Assembly (NCBI RefSeq): GCF_023278085.1 | Contig: NZ_CP066265.1 | Span: 5,476,983-5,540,982, forward strand | Direction: 5' to 3' | Source of the DNA: Pseudomonas syringae | GTDB lineage: Bacteria; Pseudomonadota; Gammaproteobacteria; Pseudomonadales; Pseudomonadaceae | Length of the DNA stretch: 64,000 bases | Shown: positions 19,896-27,234 of the stretch, one piece after another | Numbering within the stretch: position 1 is the first letter of the stretch | Layout of the letters: each line of letters opens with the position of its first letter | Made by a program: the position numbers and the translations under genes | The notes under the pieces: model-generated | The model's input: the letters and a program-made list of their open reading frames with translations, nothing else | Told to the model about the DNA's origin: nothing | Database searches by the model: none

Positions 19896-20106
19896 AGGCC
19901 GGGGTAGCTCCTCGAATTGAGATGGGCTGGCTGCTGGAGCTGCCCACGATGAAACAGCAGTGCGGGCGCAAGTCGCGCTTTTCAATGGCAGGCGGGTAAA
20001 AACCTACTTAAACGCTAGGTCTTTCCGACGGTTGAACTTTCCAGCACGGTCTATCCTCAGAACCTTGTAACAGCAATGATCCAAATTCATTCCAAAAGGA
20101 GCCACC

Positions 20107-20538
20107 ATGAGCATCGTCAAGAAAGCATCCGCCCACTGGGAAGGTGATCTGAAAAGCGGTATCGGCAGCATCTCCACGGAAACCGGCGTTTTGCGTGAAG
20201 CACCTTACGGCTTCAAGGCGCGTTTTGAAGGCGGCAAGGGCACCAACCCTGAAGAACTGATCGGTGCAGCTCACGCAGGCTGTTTCTCGATGGCATTGTC
20301 CATGATTCTGGGCGGCGCAGGCCTTACCGCTGAAAGCATCGATACGCAAGCCGACGTCACGCTGGATCAGGTTGAAGGCGGTTTTGCGATCAGCGCTGTG
20401 CATTTGACCCTCAAGGCCAAAGTGCCGGGTGCAACCCAAGAGAAGTTCGACGAACTGACCAAGCAGGCCAAAGAAGGCTGCCCGGTTTCGAAAGTGTTGA
20501 ACGCCAAGATCACGCTGGACGCCACATTGGTGAGCTGA
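20107..20538 (+). CDS. OsmC/Ohr family peroxiredoxin
   Basis: A 143-residue OsmC-type thiol peroxidase that reduces organic hydroperoxides. Both redox cysteines are present: Cys59 in AAHAGCFSMALS and Cys125 in EGCPVSKVLNA. The length and the start SIVKKASAHWEGDLKSG match OsmC rather than Ohr. The ribosome binding site AAAGGAG at 20095-20101 precedes the ATG. The 211-bp upstream gap is shared with the divergent luciferase-like gene. Confidence 0.94.
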   Translation: MSIVKKASAHWEGDLKSGIGSISTETGVLREAPYGFKARFEGGKGTNPEELIGAAHAGCFSMALSMILGGAGLTAESIDTQADVTLDQVEGGFAISAVHLTLKAKVPGATQEKFDELTKQAKEGCPVSKVLNAKITLDATLVS

Positions 20539-20556
20539 TCCACCACGAGCGTTGCG

Positions 20557-20575
20557 GGAGCGCCTTGTGCGCTCC
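20557..20575. terminator. Short GC-rich hairpin downstream of osmC
   Basis: A 7-bp stem GGAGCGC / GCGCTCC with a 5-nt loop, 18 bp after the osmC stop. There is no clear T run, so it may be a weak or Rho-assisted terminator. Confidence 0.4.
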
Positions 20576-20655
20576 TGTATCTACTGTATAAAGCTGGCTT
20601 GCTTCATCGGTCATGCGTTATCGACGCATGGTTTGATTTTGATCAGGAGTCGAGC

Positions 20656-20889
20656 ATGAAACGTTTTATTCTGGCAGTGACCTGTACCGTGCTGGCGACC
20701 AGCGCGCTGGCGGCGCCGAAATCCTGTGAAGAACTCAAGGATGAAATCGAAGCCAAGATCCAGGCCAACAACGTGACGTCTTACACGCTGGAAATCGTCG
20801 CCAACGAAGAAGCCACCGATCCCAACATGGTTGTCGGCACCTGCGATAACGGCACGAAAAAAATCATCTACCAGCGTAATGACCGCTGA
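20656..20889 (+). CDS. DUF1161 family small exported protein (copy 2)
   Basis: A 77-residue paralogue of the gene at 18532: signal peptide MKRFILAVTCTVLATSALA and then KSCEELKDEIEAKIQANNVTSYTLEIVANEE...VGTCDNGTKKIIYQR. It keeps the Cys pair and the SYTLE and IYQR segments. Function unknown. The AGGAGT ribosome binding site at 20645-20650 supports the ATG at 20656. It converges on the lipoprotein gene at 20903. Confidence 0.9.
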   Translation: MKRFILAVTCTVLATSALAAPKSCEELKDEIEAKIQANNVTSYTLEIVANEEATDPNMVVGTCDNGTKKIIYQRNDR

Positions 20890-20902
20890 CCGAATGCGCT
20901 GA

Positions 20903-21337
20903 TCAGATGCAGTGTACGCCGCCCTCTTCTTCCTCTTCGGCCACCACCTTGCGTTCTGCATCGTAAAGCCAGGCGTCGACACTGTTGGCCATTGAGCGCA
21001 CCTCCAGCATGTAATGCTGCCCAGCGGCGAAGTGGTCATAACGAACACTGACGTAACAGGTGATCTCGGTGTACTCATCGCCGATCATGCCCATCCCGCC
21101 CGACCGGTATTCGTAGTCATAACGTACCTGCAACTCGTGACTGCCCGGCGTCACCTGAAAATAGCGCCCGTCATAAGTGTTCTCGCCATCAAGCTTGTCG
21201 GCCATGATCAGCTGGCCGGTGATGGTGCGCATGTCGACCCACGCCATGTTCGGGTCGACGGCTGGCAAAGGGCCCGCGCATCCGGCAAGCGTTGCGAGGG
21301 TTAATGCGATTGGCAGAGTGAGAAAACGGATTGGCAC
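20903..21337 (-). CDS. PA0061/PA0062-type lipoprotein
   Basis: A 144-residue predicted lipoprotein with the lipobox LAGC (Cys20). The mature part is beta-rich (GRYFQVTPGSHELQVRYDYEY) and ends in an acidic EEEEEGG stretch before VHCI. It matches a Pseudomonas lipoprotein family named after PA0061/PA0062; no function is known. It marks the left edge of the accessory segment that follows. Confidence 0.85.
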   Translation of the reverse strand: MPIRFLTLPIALTLATLAGCAGPLPAVDPNMAWVDMRTITGQLIMADKLDGENTYDGRYFQVTPGSHELQVRYDYEYRSGGMGMIGDEYTEITCYVSVRYDHFAAGQHYMLEVRSMANSVDAWLYDAERKVVAEEEEEGGVHCI

Positions 21338-21354
21338 CTGAGGTGTTCCTCTGC

Positions 21355-22032
21355 TTAAAAAGGTTTAGTGGCGACCGTTGACATGACTTGTTGCTGGCCA
21401 TGCATCCAATCTGCAGAAATGATGCAACGTGTTTCAGTCAGGCGTTGAATCACAGCAAAATCGCTTTTCAGGTTTCGTGAAAAGATCGGCTCATGATGAG
21501 CGATTCGATTACGGAGCAGTCGAATCTGTTCGAGATCAGCCGCGATCTTTGCTCGGTGGGCAGATACAGTGAAACACTTTTCAAGGTTTGGGAAAAAGCT
21601 GTGTAGATAAGGGGTCCAGATACGGCCCTCAAACCGTTTCGTAAACATTTTTTCCCAAAAGACAAATTTCAGTTCTGCAATCACGGCTCCGGTTGTAGCG
21701 CATTTCTGTCTGGCCCTTGCAAGCTCTTGTTTCGGTTTGAAAACGGCGCCTGTGACATGTGGCAGGCTCTGCTCGAAACCAGGGCTCCAAGGCCACTGGG
21801 GGCCATAGACCGAAGCGATTGCGTCTGCAACACCGTTACGGACAATCACCTCGCACAGGTGCAGAGGTGTAAGGAACGCTGCAGAGACGAGAGCGTTCCA
21901 GGCATATAAAGTGATGGCCTCATCTAGACCCCGGCCCACAGCGAGTGCTGCGTGTTCGTACGTCGAAATCCGGGCAGAGGAAAGGGATAATCTGATTGCC
22001 TTTGCAACGTCTAACGTTGACATTGACGACAA
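21355..22032 (-). CDS. Abi-family HEPN protein (225 aa), putative RNA-targeting toxin/defence factor
   Basis: A predicted all-helical cytoplasmic protein. The HEPN RNase motif RX4H is seen in LLRNRIAHHEPIF (Arg174 to His179), and an earlier LCEVIVRNGV segment is typical of Abi-like proteins. HEPN proteins of this kind usually cleave RNA. The start is inferred as TTG at 22032: AAGGAG at 22041-22046 lies 8 nt away, while the only nearby ATG (22023) is 17 nt away and another TTG (22038) only 2 nt. A promoter-like sequence on the opposite strand overlaps the start region and would drive an RNA antisense to this gene's leader. No convincing promoter for the gene itself was found. Its composition is less GC-rich than its neighbours, which suggests transfer. 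Confidence 0.82.
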   Translation of the reverse strand: MSSMSTLDVAKAIRLSLSSARISTYEHAALAVGRGLDEAITLYAWNALVSAAFLTPLHLCEVIVRNGVADAIASVYGPQWPWSPGFEQSLPHVTGAVFKPKQELARARQKCATTGAVIAELKFVFWEKMFTKRFEGRIWTPYLHSFFPNLEKCFTVSAHRAKIAADLEQIRLLRNRIAHHEPIFSRNLKSDFAVIQRLTETRCIISADWMHGQQQVMSTVATKPF

Positions 22033-22051
22033 CTGCAAATCTCCTTATAGT
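22023..22051 (+). promoter_or_regulatory. Near-consensus sigma70 promoter for a divergent small RNA
   Basis: The -35 box TTGACG (22023-22028), a 17-bp spacer and the -10 box TATAGT (22046-22051) each match consensus at 5 of 6 positions. The promoter overlaps the start codons and ribosome binding site of the minus-strand Abi gene. The predicted RNA start is near 22058. Confidence 0.75.
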
Positions 22052-22057
22052 CCATTC

Positions 22058-22147
22058 ACTTGCCGAGGGCCTAGCTGGCTTATGCCTCCCCCCACGGACA
22101 GATGATATAGCAACACTCAAAGCCCACCTATACGGTGGGCTTTTTGT
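22058..22147 (+). ncRNA. Candidate ~90-nt small RNA divergent from (antisense to the leader of) the Abi/HEPN gene
   Basis: The interval between the strong plus-strand promoter and the terminator at 22119-22145 contains no sensible ORF. A likely internal hairpin pairs GAGG (22065-22068) with CCTC (22085-22088), enclosing GCC/GGC. The RNA is complementary to the 5' leader of any mRNA reading into the Abi gene from upstream. Layout suggests an RNA antitoxin or antisense regulator; this is inference. I do not recognise it as a named RNA. Confidence 0.6.
22119..22145 (+). terminator. Rho-independent terminator of the candidate small RNA
   Basis: A perfect 9-bp stem AAGCCCACC (22120-22128) / GGTGGGCTT (22134-22142) with loop TATAC, followed by T5 on the plus strand. 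On the minus strand only three T follow, so it is oriented for a plus-strand transcript although no plus-strand gene lies upstream. Confidence 0.85.
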
Positions 22148-22270
22148 TGTGTGCGTCAATGTAAGCAGCCTTTTGGAAAAAGCGCTGAACATGATGTGTT
22201 TGGGATGAATGAAGCTCGTGGACGGAGATCAGCTCCACTCTTGAGCTGATCAGCGCCAGAAAATTCGTCC

Positions 22271-24007
22271 TCACTTACTACCAAACATCTGCCACAACGA
22301 CGCCCCCACTCCCGTCATGCTCTCCCCGGCGATCAAGCCCGCCGCAACGGTAATGGCGAAGCGTTCGGTGAGGCTCGCCCAGCGACAGCTCACTGCCCAC
22401 GTGAGCAGCGCGCCCAGAGCCATCATCAGCGACACCGAAGCGGGCAGCACAAACGCCAGGCCCAAGGCAGCGGCGCTCGGTAAATAGCGGGCGCGATGAG
22501 TCGGTAAAGTGCTGTCAAGGATGCCCAGCAACGTACCCGCCATACCGGCAATGAAAATAGCCCAGCGGATGCTCTCCGACAACGAGTCCAGCCCGTGCGT
22601 CAGGGTTTGCGCCACGGCTTTCCAGGTGGCCACTGCCGGCGCTGGCCACTCCTCGGTGAGCAGCATGGTTTGCGGGTCCGGAATCAGCGCCATGTAGGCC
22701 AGCACGCCCACGATACTGCCGACCAAGATCCCCAGCGTCTGGGCGACCAATTGCTTGCGTGGCGTGGCGCCAATCGCCTTGCCCACCTTGAAGTCGTTCA
22801 TCAAGTCCGTGCATTGCCCGGCCGAACCGCCAGCCGTATTCGCGCTCATCAGATTGATCGTCACCTGCCCGGGCGCGACGATACCAAAGCTCAACTGCGA
22901 CAACTGCCCGATGGCCCCAATCGGCGGAATGCCCGTCGCGCCGACCACTCGCGCAGCCACTGCAGCCAGGCAAATCGCCAAGGGAATGGTCAGCAACGCC
23001 ATCCACAGATTGATGCCGAACAACAGCGCCTGCAGGCTTACCACCAAGATGATCGACAGCAGCAAACCAAGCGCAGGCCCCGGCTTTGGCATCGCCCAGA
23101 CAGTCCCACTGCTCGCTTTGGTGGACGCATGCAATCCCCACAACCGAATCGCCAGCGACGCCAACGTCGAGCAGACCATCAAGCTCACACCCGGCCACAA
23201 CAACCACGCCACCAGTGCCGCGAACTGCGGACCATTGCTGCCAGCTGGCAACGTCACCAGCCCTTGCGCCAACAACCACGGCGCCAGACCGCCCCACGCC
23301 AGCAGCGCACCGAACAACAGCGTCACACCCACACGAATCCCGATGATTGCGCCGAACCCCACCAACAACAGCGAAGGGTCAGCAGTAAACGTCAGCCGCT
23401 CCAGCTGCGCACTCGGCGACCAGCGCGGAAACGCCCACACAAAGGTGTCGACCCACTTCGCCAGCCCGGACAGCAACGCAGCACTTAGCAACACCTTCAA
23501 CCGCGTCGCCGCCTCACGACCCTGATTGTAAATGTGCAACAACGTCTCCAGCGTCGCCATGCCCTCGGGAAACTTCAGCGACTTGTCATTGAGCAACGAA
23601 GGCCGCAAATACCACGCAATCCAGATTCCCAGAAAACTCACCGAAAACACCCACGCCATCATCGGAACAGCGTCCAGCTGCTGCCCGGTCAACAACGTGT
23701 ACGCCGGAATCGGCGCCACCAACCCGCCGGAAATGATCGACGCAGCGGCCGACGCTACCGTCTGGTTGATGTTGCTCTCATGCAGCGTCCACGGCGGCTG
23801 ATTGGGCGAGCGTTTGGCCAGGCCTTGCCAGATGGCGTAACCGATTAACAGCGCGATGATCGACATGTTGAACGACCAACCAATCTTCAGGCCCGCGTAG
23901 ACGTTGGAGGGGGTGAGCAGAATGCCCAGAACGATGCCGGTGATGACGGCACGCAGGCTGAGTTCGCGTTGGACGGGGGTGATGTCGGGAAGCGGGGTTG
24001 TAGGCAT
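22271..24007 (-). CDS. OPT-family oligopeptide/metal-chelate transporter
   Basis: A 578-residue inner-membrane protein with about 14 hydrophobic segments. The N-terminus has the OPT signature SLRAVITGIVLGILLTPSNVYAGLKIGW. Later segments include ATGIPPIGAIGQLSQLSFG and NTAGGSAGQCTDLMNDFKVGKAIGATPRKQL, conserved in bacterial OPT proteins. Family members import oligopeptides or metal chelates by proton symport; the substrate here is unknown. It is flanked on both sides by Abi-family genes on the same strand but is not tightly linked to either (238 bp and 231 bp gaps). Confidence 0.9.
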   Translation of the reverse strand: MPTTPLPDITPVQRELSLRAVITGIVLGILLTPSNVYAGLKIGWSFNMSIIALLIGYAIWQGLAKRSPNQPPWTLHESNINQTVASAAASIISGGLVAPIPAYTLLTGQQLDAVPMMAWVFSVSFLGIWIAWYLRPSLLNDKSLKFPEGMATLETLLHIYNQGREAATRLKVLLSAALLSGLAKWVDTFVWAFPRWSPSAQLERLTFTADPSLLLVGFGAIIGIRVGVTLLFGALLAWGGLAPWLLAQGLVTLPAGSNGPQFAALVAWLLWPGVSLMVCSTLASLAIRLWGLHASTKASSGTVWAMPKPGPALGLLLSIILVVSLQALLFGINLWMALLTIPLAICLAAVAARVVGATGIPPIGAIGQLSQLSFGIVAPGQVTINLMSANTAGGSAGQCTDLMNDFKVGKAIGATPRKQLVAQTLGILVGSIVGVLAYMALIPDPQTMLLTEEWPAPAVATWKAVAQTLTHGLDSLSESIRWAIFIAGMAGTLLGILDSTLPTHRARYLPSAAALGLAFVLPASVSLMMALGALLTWAVSCRWASLTERFAITVAAGLIAGESMTGVGASLWQMFGSK

Positions 24008-24238
24008 GCGGAATCCTTTCGGCGGTGGGCGTTGAGGAGGGGTACAACTGCTGCATTAGAAGGGAGCGTCGGGAAGGGGGAAGGTTCCACGGGGGCTGCG
24101 TATTGAATGTTGGCCAGTTACTTTACCGGCTTCCCTAATTGAAGCCTTTGATCAAAAAGTAAAGTCAGGCTAATAGGTATAACGGGTATCAATTTATTAG
24201 CCGCACTCGGAAAAGCTAACGCTGTCACAACGGTTTGA

Positions 24239-25156
24239 TTAATTCCAAAAGGGGCGGGTCTCCCAACCAGTGGGTAAACCTAACGCAGCGGGTGTTAGCC
24301 CGGCTTTTTCAAGTGTAAGAACGGGAAGTTCTACCATTAATGCCTTAAACCGATGTTTCCAGTCTGCCGTAGGGTCAATTACCTGCAGCAAAGCCTGCAC
24401 TGCCACGGCTCGTGCAAACAACCGTCCTCGGTCTGCCTCTGTCGGAAACTCTGCCTTGATTGACTTCGCGAACTGAGGGGTATCGGATGTGATGGATGTG
24501 TTCCACAACCGACTATGATGAGCACTGATATTGCGTAACAGCGTCAGGCTTTTCAACCAGCTGCTCAGCACACCTTCGTTATAACCAAAGCATGCTGCAA
24601 TTTTTTTCTTGTGATCAAGATGCAAGCCCGCGAACAGTCGCGATAACTGCCCGATAGTCATCTGTTCGAGCACAACCCAGATGGGCGGAAAAGCAGGAGT
24701 GTTATAGTTGTTGTAATAATGCTGAATCGCGAGACTCTGTCCCCGAAGCCCCATTACTTGCTTCAGGAAGGCGCGATGCTCATCCATATTCCGGAAGTGG
24801 ATGGCATTTAAGTAAAAATGTGGGCCGCAGGCACGATTATTAGCCAATGTATTAGCTATTAGTGAGCGAAACGCCACTTCAATACGATCAATGCCATCCA
24901 GGCAAAGCAGACGCAGTCTTCGATCGAAATCGTAGAGCGCCAAAATGTCATCAAACTGCACAGCAGGGTAAAACTGCTTGCCTGAATCTTGCAGAGGACG
25001 CATGTAGATCAGCAATCGGTAATGCCCGATAAACTGAAGAGCACGAAGCGCTTTTTGGGTCTGACCTCGTGTGTCCAATCCTTTTTTACGCAGATGGAGT
25101 AGAAGTGCGTGAGGGGTTTTGGCGGGCTTATCAAAAAGGATGGGGAGGTGCGACAA
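24239..25156 (-). CDS. AbiF/AbiD-type Abi_2 family HEPN protein
   Basis: A 305-residue protein of the Abi_2 family, phage-abortive-infection type. Family landmarks are LQFIGHYRLLIY near 41-51, LDGIDRIEVAFRSLIAN near 86-102, PPIWVVLEQMTIGQLSRLF near 157-175 and the HEPN catalytic motif RNISAHHSRLWN with Arg208 and His213. AbiF-type HEPN proteins are RNA-cleaving toxins held in check by an adjacent structured RNA and have been proposed as relatives of Cas13. The start is TTG at 25156: an in-frame TAA lies two codons upstream and AGGAA lies 8 nt before it. A structured RNA gene lies just upstream on the same strand. Confidence 0.88.
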   Translation of the reverse strand: MSHLPILFDKPAKTPHALLLHLRKKGLDTRGQTQKALRALQFIGHYRLLIYMRPLQDSGKQFYPAVQFDDILALYDFDRRLRLLCLDGIDRIEVAFRSLIANTLANNRACGPHFYLNAIHFRNMDEHRAFLKQVMGLRGQSLAIQHYYNNYNTPAFPPIWVVLEQMTIGQLSRLFAGLHLDHKKKIAACFGYNEGVLSSWLKSLTLLRNISAHHSRLWNTSITSDTPQFAKSIKAEFPTEADRGRLFARAVAVQALLQVIDPTADWKHRFKALMVELPVLTLEKAGLTPAALGLPTGWETRPFWN

Positions 25157-25183
25157 GCCTTAGCTTCCTGCTGGCAAGGTGTA

Positions 25184-25250
25184 GAAAAAACTAACCCCCT
25201 GGTGCGCAGTACAGGACGAGTCCCGCCCGAGGCGTGGGGGTTATTCTTGC
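25184..25250 (-). ncRNA. abiF-type structured RNA upstream of the AbiF gene
   Basis: On the minus strand an outer 8-bp stem TAACCCCC (25192-25199 complement side) / GGGGGTTA (25236-25243) encloses two mini-hairpins, CGCC-TCG-GGCG and GGAC-TC-GTCC, and is followed by GTTTTTT. The RNA would be about 60-65 nt. Position (same strand, directly upstream of an AbiF gene), size and the terminator-like closing stem match what is known of abiF RNAs. It could both act as the RNA antitoxin and attenuate transcription into the toxin gene. Confidence 0.75.
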
Positions 25251-25255
25251 GGCCA

Positions 25256-25284
25256 AGGCTATTGATGCATTGGCAAGCTGTCAA
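25256..25284 (-). promoter_or_regulatory. Promoter for the abiF-type RNA
   Basis: A perfect -35 box TTGACA (complement of 25279-25284), a 17-bp spacer and the -10 box TAGCCT, which keeps the key T1, A2 and T6. It is placed 6-12 bp before the predicted 5' end of the structured RNA. Confidence 0.6.
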
Positions 25285-25406
25285 TCAAATTTGCTCAATG
25301 GGATGCGGGGATGGGCCACAGGGTCCTGTCCTCTCACACAGTTGCACACCGCCGCACCCGTCCGGCATAACATCACCACATCCAAACCACCAAAGCCCTC
25401 CCGTCC

Positions 25407-26453
25407 ATGCCCACACTCTACGCCTTACGCCTGTTATCACTGATCGCCATCACGCTGTTAACCGGCTGCTCCAGCCTCTCCTATTACAGCCAGTTGGCGC
25501 AGGGGCAGTGGCAGTTGTTGCAAGCGCGTGAGCCTGTGGAAAAGATCATTGCTGATCCGACTCGGGATACCGGTTTGCGCGAGCATCTGGCCCGGTCGCA
25601 ACTGGCGCGCAGCTTTGCCAGTGAGCATTTGCATCTACCGGATAACCAGAGTTATCGCCTGTATGCGGATCTAGGGCGGCCTTATGTGGTGTGGAATGTG
25701 TTTGCGACGGATGAGTTTTCGCTGGAGCCGGTCACGCATTGTTTTCCGATTGCTGGCTGTGTCGCGTATCGCGGTTATTACAGCCCTGGCGGGGCGCGTG
25801 GTGAGGCGGCGTTGCAGCGTCAGGCGGGCAAGGATGTGTATTTAAGTGGTGTGGAGGCGTATTCGACGCTGGGCTGGTTCGATGATCCGATTCTCAGTTC
25901 GATGCTGGGCTGGGGTGATGAGCGCCTGGCGACGCTGATTTTCCATGAGTTGGCGCATCAGCGTTTTTATGTGAAGGACGACACTGAGTTCAACGAGTCG
26001 TACGCCAGTTTTGTCGAGCAGGAAGGTACGCGGCAGTGGCGTGCAGCGCGGGGTTTGCCGCCGGAGAGTGTTTCGCAGTCGGCGCGGCGTGATCAGTTTA
26101 TCCAGTTGGTGCTGGCCACTCGGGAGCGGCTCAAGGACCTTTATCGTCAGCCGCTGTCGGCTGAGGCGATGCGCGTGCGCAAGGCTGCGGAGTTTGAACG
26201 GCTGCGCCGTGATTATCGGACGTTGCGTGATGGGCAGTGGGCCGGTGACAAGCGTTTTGATGGCTGGATCAACAGCCCGATGAACAACGCGAAGCTGCTG
26301 CCGTTTGGTCTTTATGATCAGTGGGTGCCCGCGTTTGAAGCGTTGTTCAGGCAGGAGAATGGGGATTGGCAGGCATTTTATCGGGCGGTGGAGAAGCTGG
26401 GCGGTATGCAGGTCGAGTCGCGCAAGGCGGCGCTGCGCGCATTGATGCCTTGA
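25407..26453 (+). CDS. Putative aminopeptidase lipoprotein (zinc metallopeptidase)
   Basis: A 348-residue protein with a lipoprotein signal ending LLTGC (Cys21). The zincin motif is HELAH (His180, Glu181, His184) in TLIFHELAHQRFYVKDD, and the third ligand is probably the Glu in FNESYASFVEQEG. This matches the predicted aminopeptidase family PF10023. It acts in the periplasm or on the outer membrane; the substrate is unknown. It follows the abiF RNA region divergently and marks the right edge of the accessory segment. The composition of the first ~250 bp upstream is lower in GC than the gene. Confidence 0.88.
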   Translation: MPTLYALRLLSLIAITLLTGCSSLSYYSQLAQGQWQLLQAREPVEKIIADPTRDTGLREHLARSQLARSFASEHLHLPDNQSYRLYADLGRPYVVWNVFATDEFSLEPVTHCFPIAGCVAYRGYYSPGGARGEAALQRQAGKDVYLSGVEAYSTLGWFDDPILSSMLGWGDERLATLIFHELAHQRFYVKDDTEFNESYASFVEQEGTRQWRAARGLPPESVSQSARRDQFIQLVLATRERLKDLYRQPLSAEAMRVRKAAEFERLRRDYRTLRDGQWAGDKRFDGWINSPMNNAKLLPFGLYDQWVPAFEALFRQENGDWQAFYRAVEKLGGMQVESRKAALRALMP

Positions 26454-26460
26454 TGAATTC

Positions 26461-26570
26461 TCGTTACTACGCTCTGCGTGGTAATGCCTTTCGTCCCCCC
26501 TCAAGGATGGGCGGTGTGTGACGCGGAGCGTCACGGGATGCATTCCTACGCTGGAGCGTAAGAACGATAG
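26461..26570. repeat. Variant copy of the GACGC palindrome element
   Basis: The gap between two convergent genes contains TACGCTCTGCGTGGTA, GTGACGCGGAGCGTCAC (26515-26533) and CTACGCTGGAGCGTAAGAAC. These are diverged arms of the same repeat family as 8854-9275. Confidence 0.7.
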
Positions 26571-26576
26571 CGAACC

Positions 26577-27122
26577 TCAACCCTGATCAAACCCCTCCGC
26601 CAGGTGCTGATCCTTGAGCTTCACGTAATTGGTGGCGCTGTACGGAAAGAAGGCGATCTCCTTTTCGGTTAATGCGCGCACTTGTTTGACCGGACGGCCG
26701 ACGTACAGAAAGCCGCTTTCCAGCACTTTGCCCGGCGGCACCAGGCTGCCTGCGCCGATGATGACTTCGTCTTCGACAACTGCGCCGTCCATGATGGTGG
26801 TGCCCATGCCGACCAGAATCCGGTTGCCGATTGTGCAGCCGTGCAACATCGATTTGTGGCCGATGGTCACTTCGTCGCCGATCAGTAGCGGGAAACCGTC
26901 CGGGTTGAAGGGGCCTGCGTGGGTGATGTGCAGCACGCTGCCGTCCTGGACGCTGGTGCGTGCGCCGATGCGGATGCGGTGCATGTCGCCCCGTACGACC
27001 GTTAACGGCCAGACAGAGCTGTCGGCGCCGATGGCAACGTCGCCAATGACTATCGCTGAATGATCGACAAAGGCCCGTTCGCCAAGGGCTGGGGTGTGGT
27101 CCTGAAACTTGCGAATGGCCAC
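26577..27122 (-). CDS. Gamma carbonic anhydrase family protein
   Basis: A 181-residue left-handed beta-helix protein built of hexapeptide repeats. The metal-binding histidines appear in GDMHRIRIG, HITHAG and IGHKSMLHGC. Relatives hydrate CO2 or bind ferripyochelin-like ligands; many YrdA-type members have no proven activity. The start is GTG at 27122 (VAIRKFQDHTPALGERAFV), with AGGAGCC upstream; longer in-frame extensions run into prlC upstream DNA and are rejected. It is divergent from prlC. Confidence 0.93.
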   Translation of the reverse strand: MAIRKFQDHTPALGERAFVDHSAIVIGDVAIGADSSVWPLTVVRGDMHRIRIGARTSVQDGSVLHITHAGPFNPDGFPLLIGDEVTIGHKSMLHGCTIGNRILVGMGTTIMDGAVVEDEVIIGAGSLVPPGKVLESGFLYVGRPVKQVRALTEKEIAFFPYSATNYVKLKDQHLAEGFDQG

Positions 27123-27234
27123 GATAGGCTCCTTCTTTGACAGTGATAGGCGTGTGGATCGGGTTTGGTTGCTGCGGTCGGCGTCGATTGTAATTAAGAT
27201 GGCTGGGTGTTTCTTCCAGGCAAGGTGCAAAACT

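Noticed and set aside
18714..19907. 397-codon plus-strand frame over the luciferase-like gene
   Set aside because: Antisense shadow; the minus-strand protein has complete family motifs.
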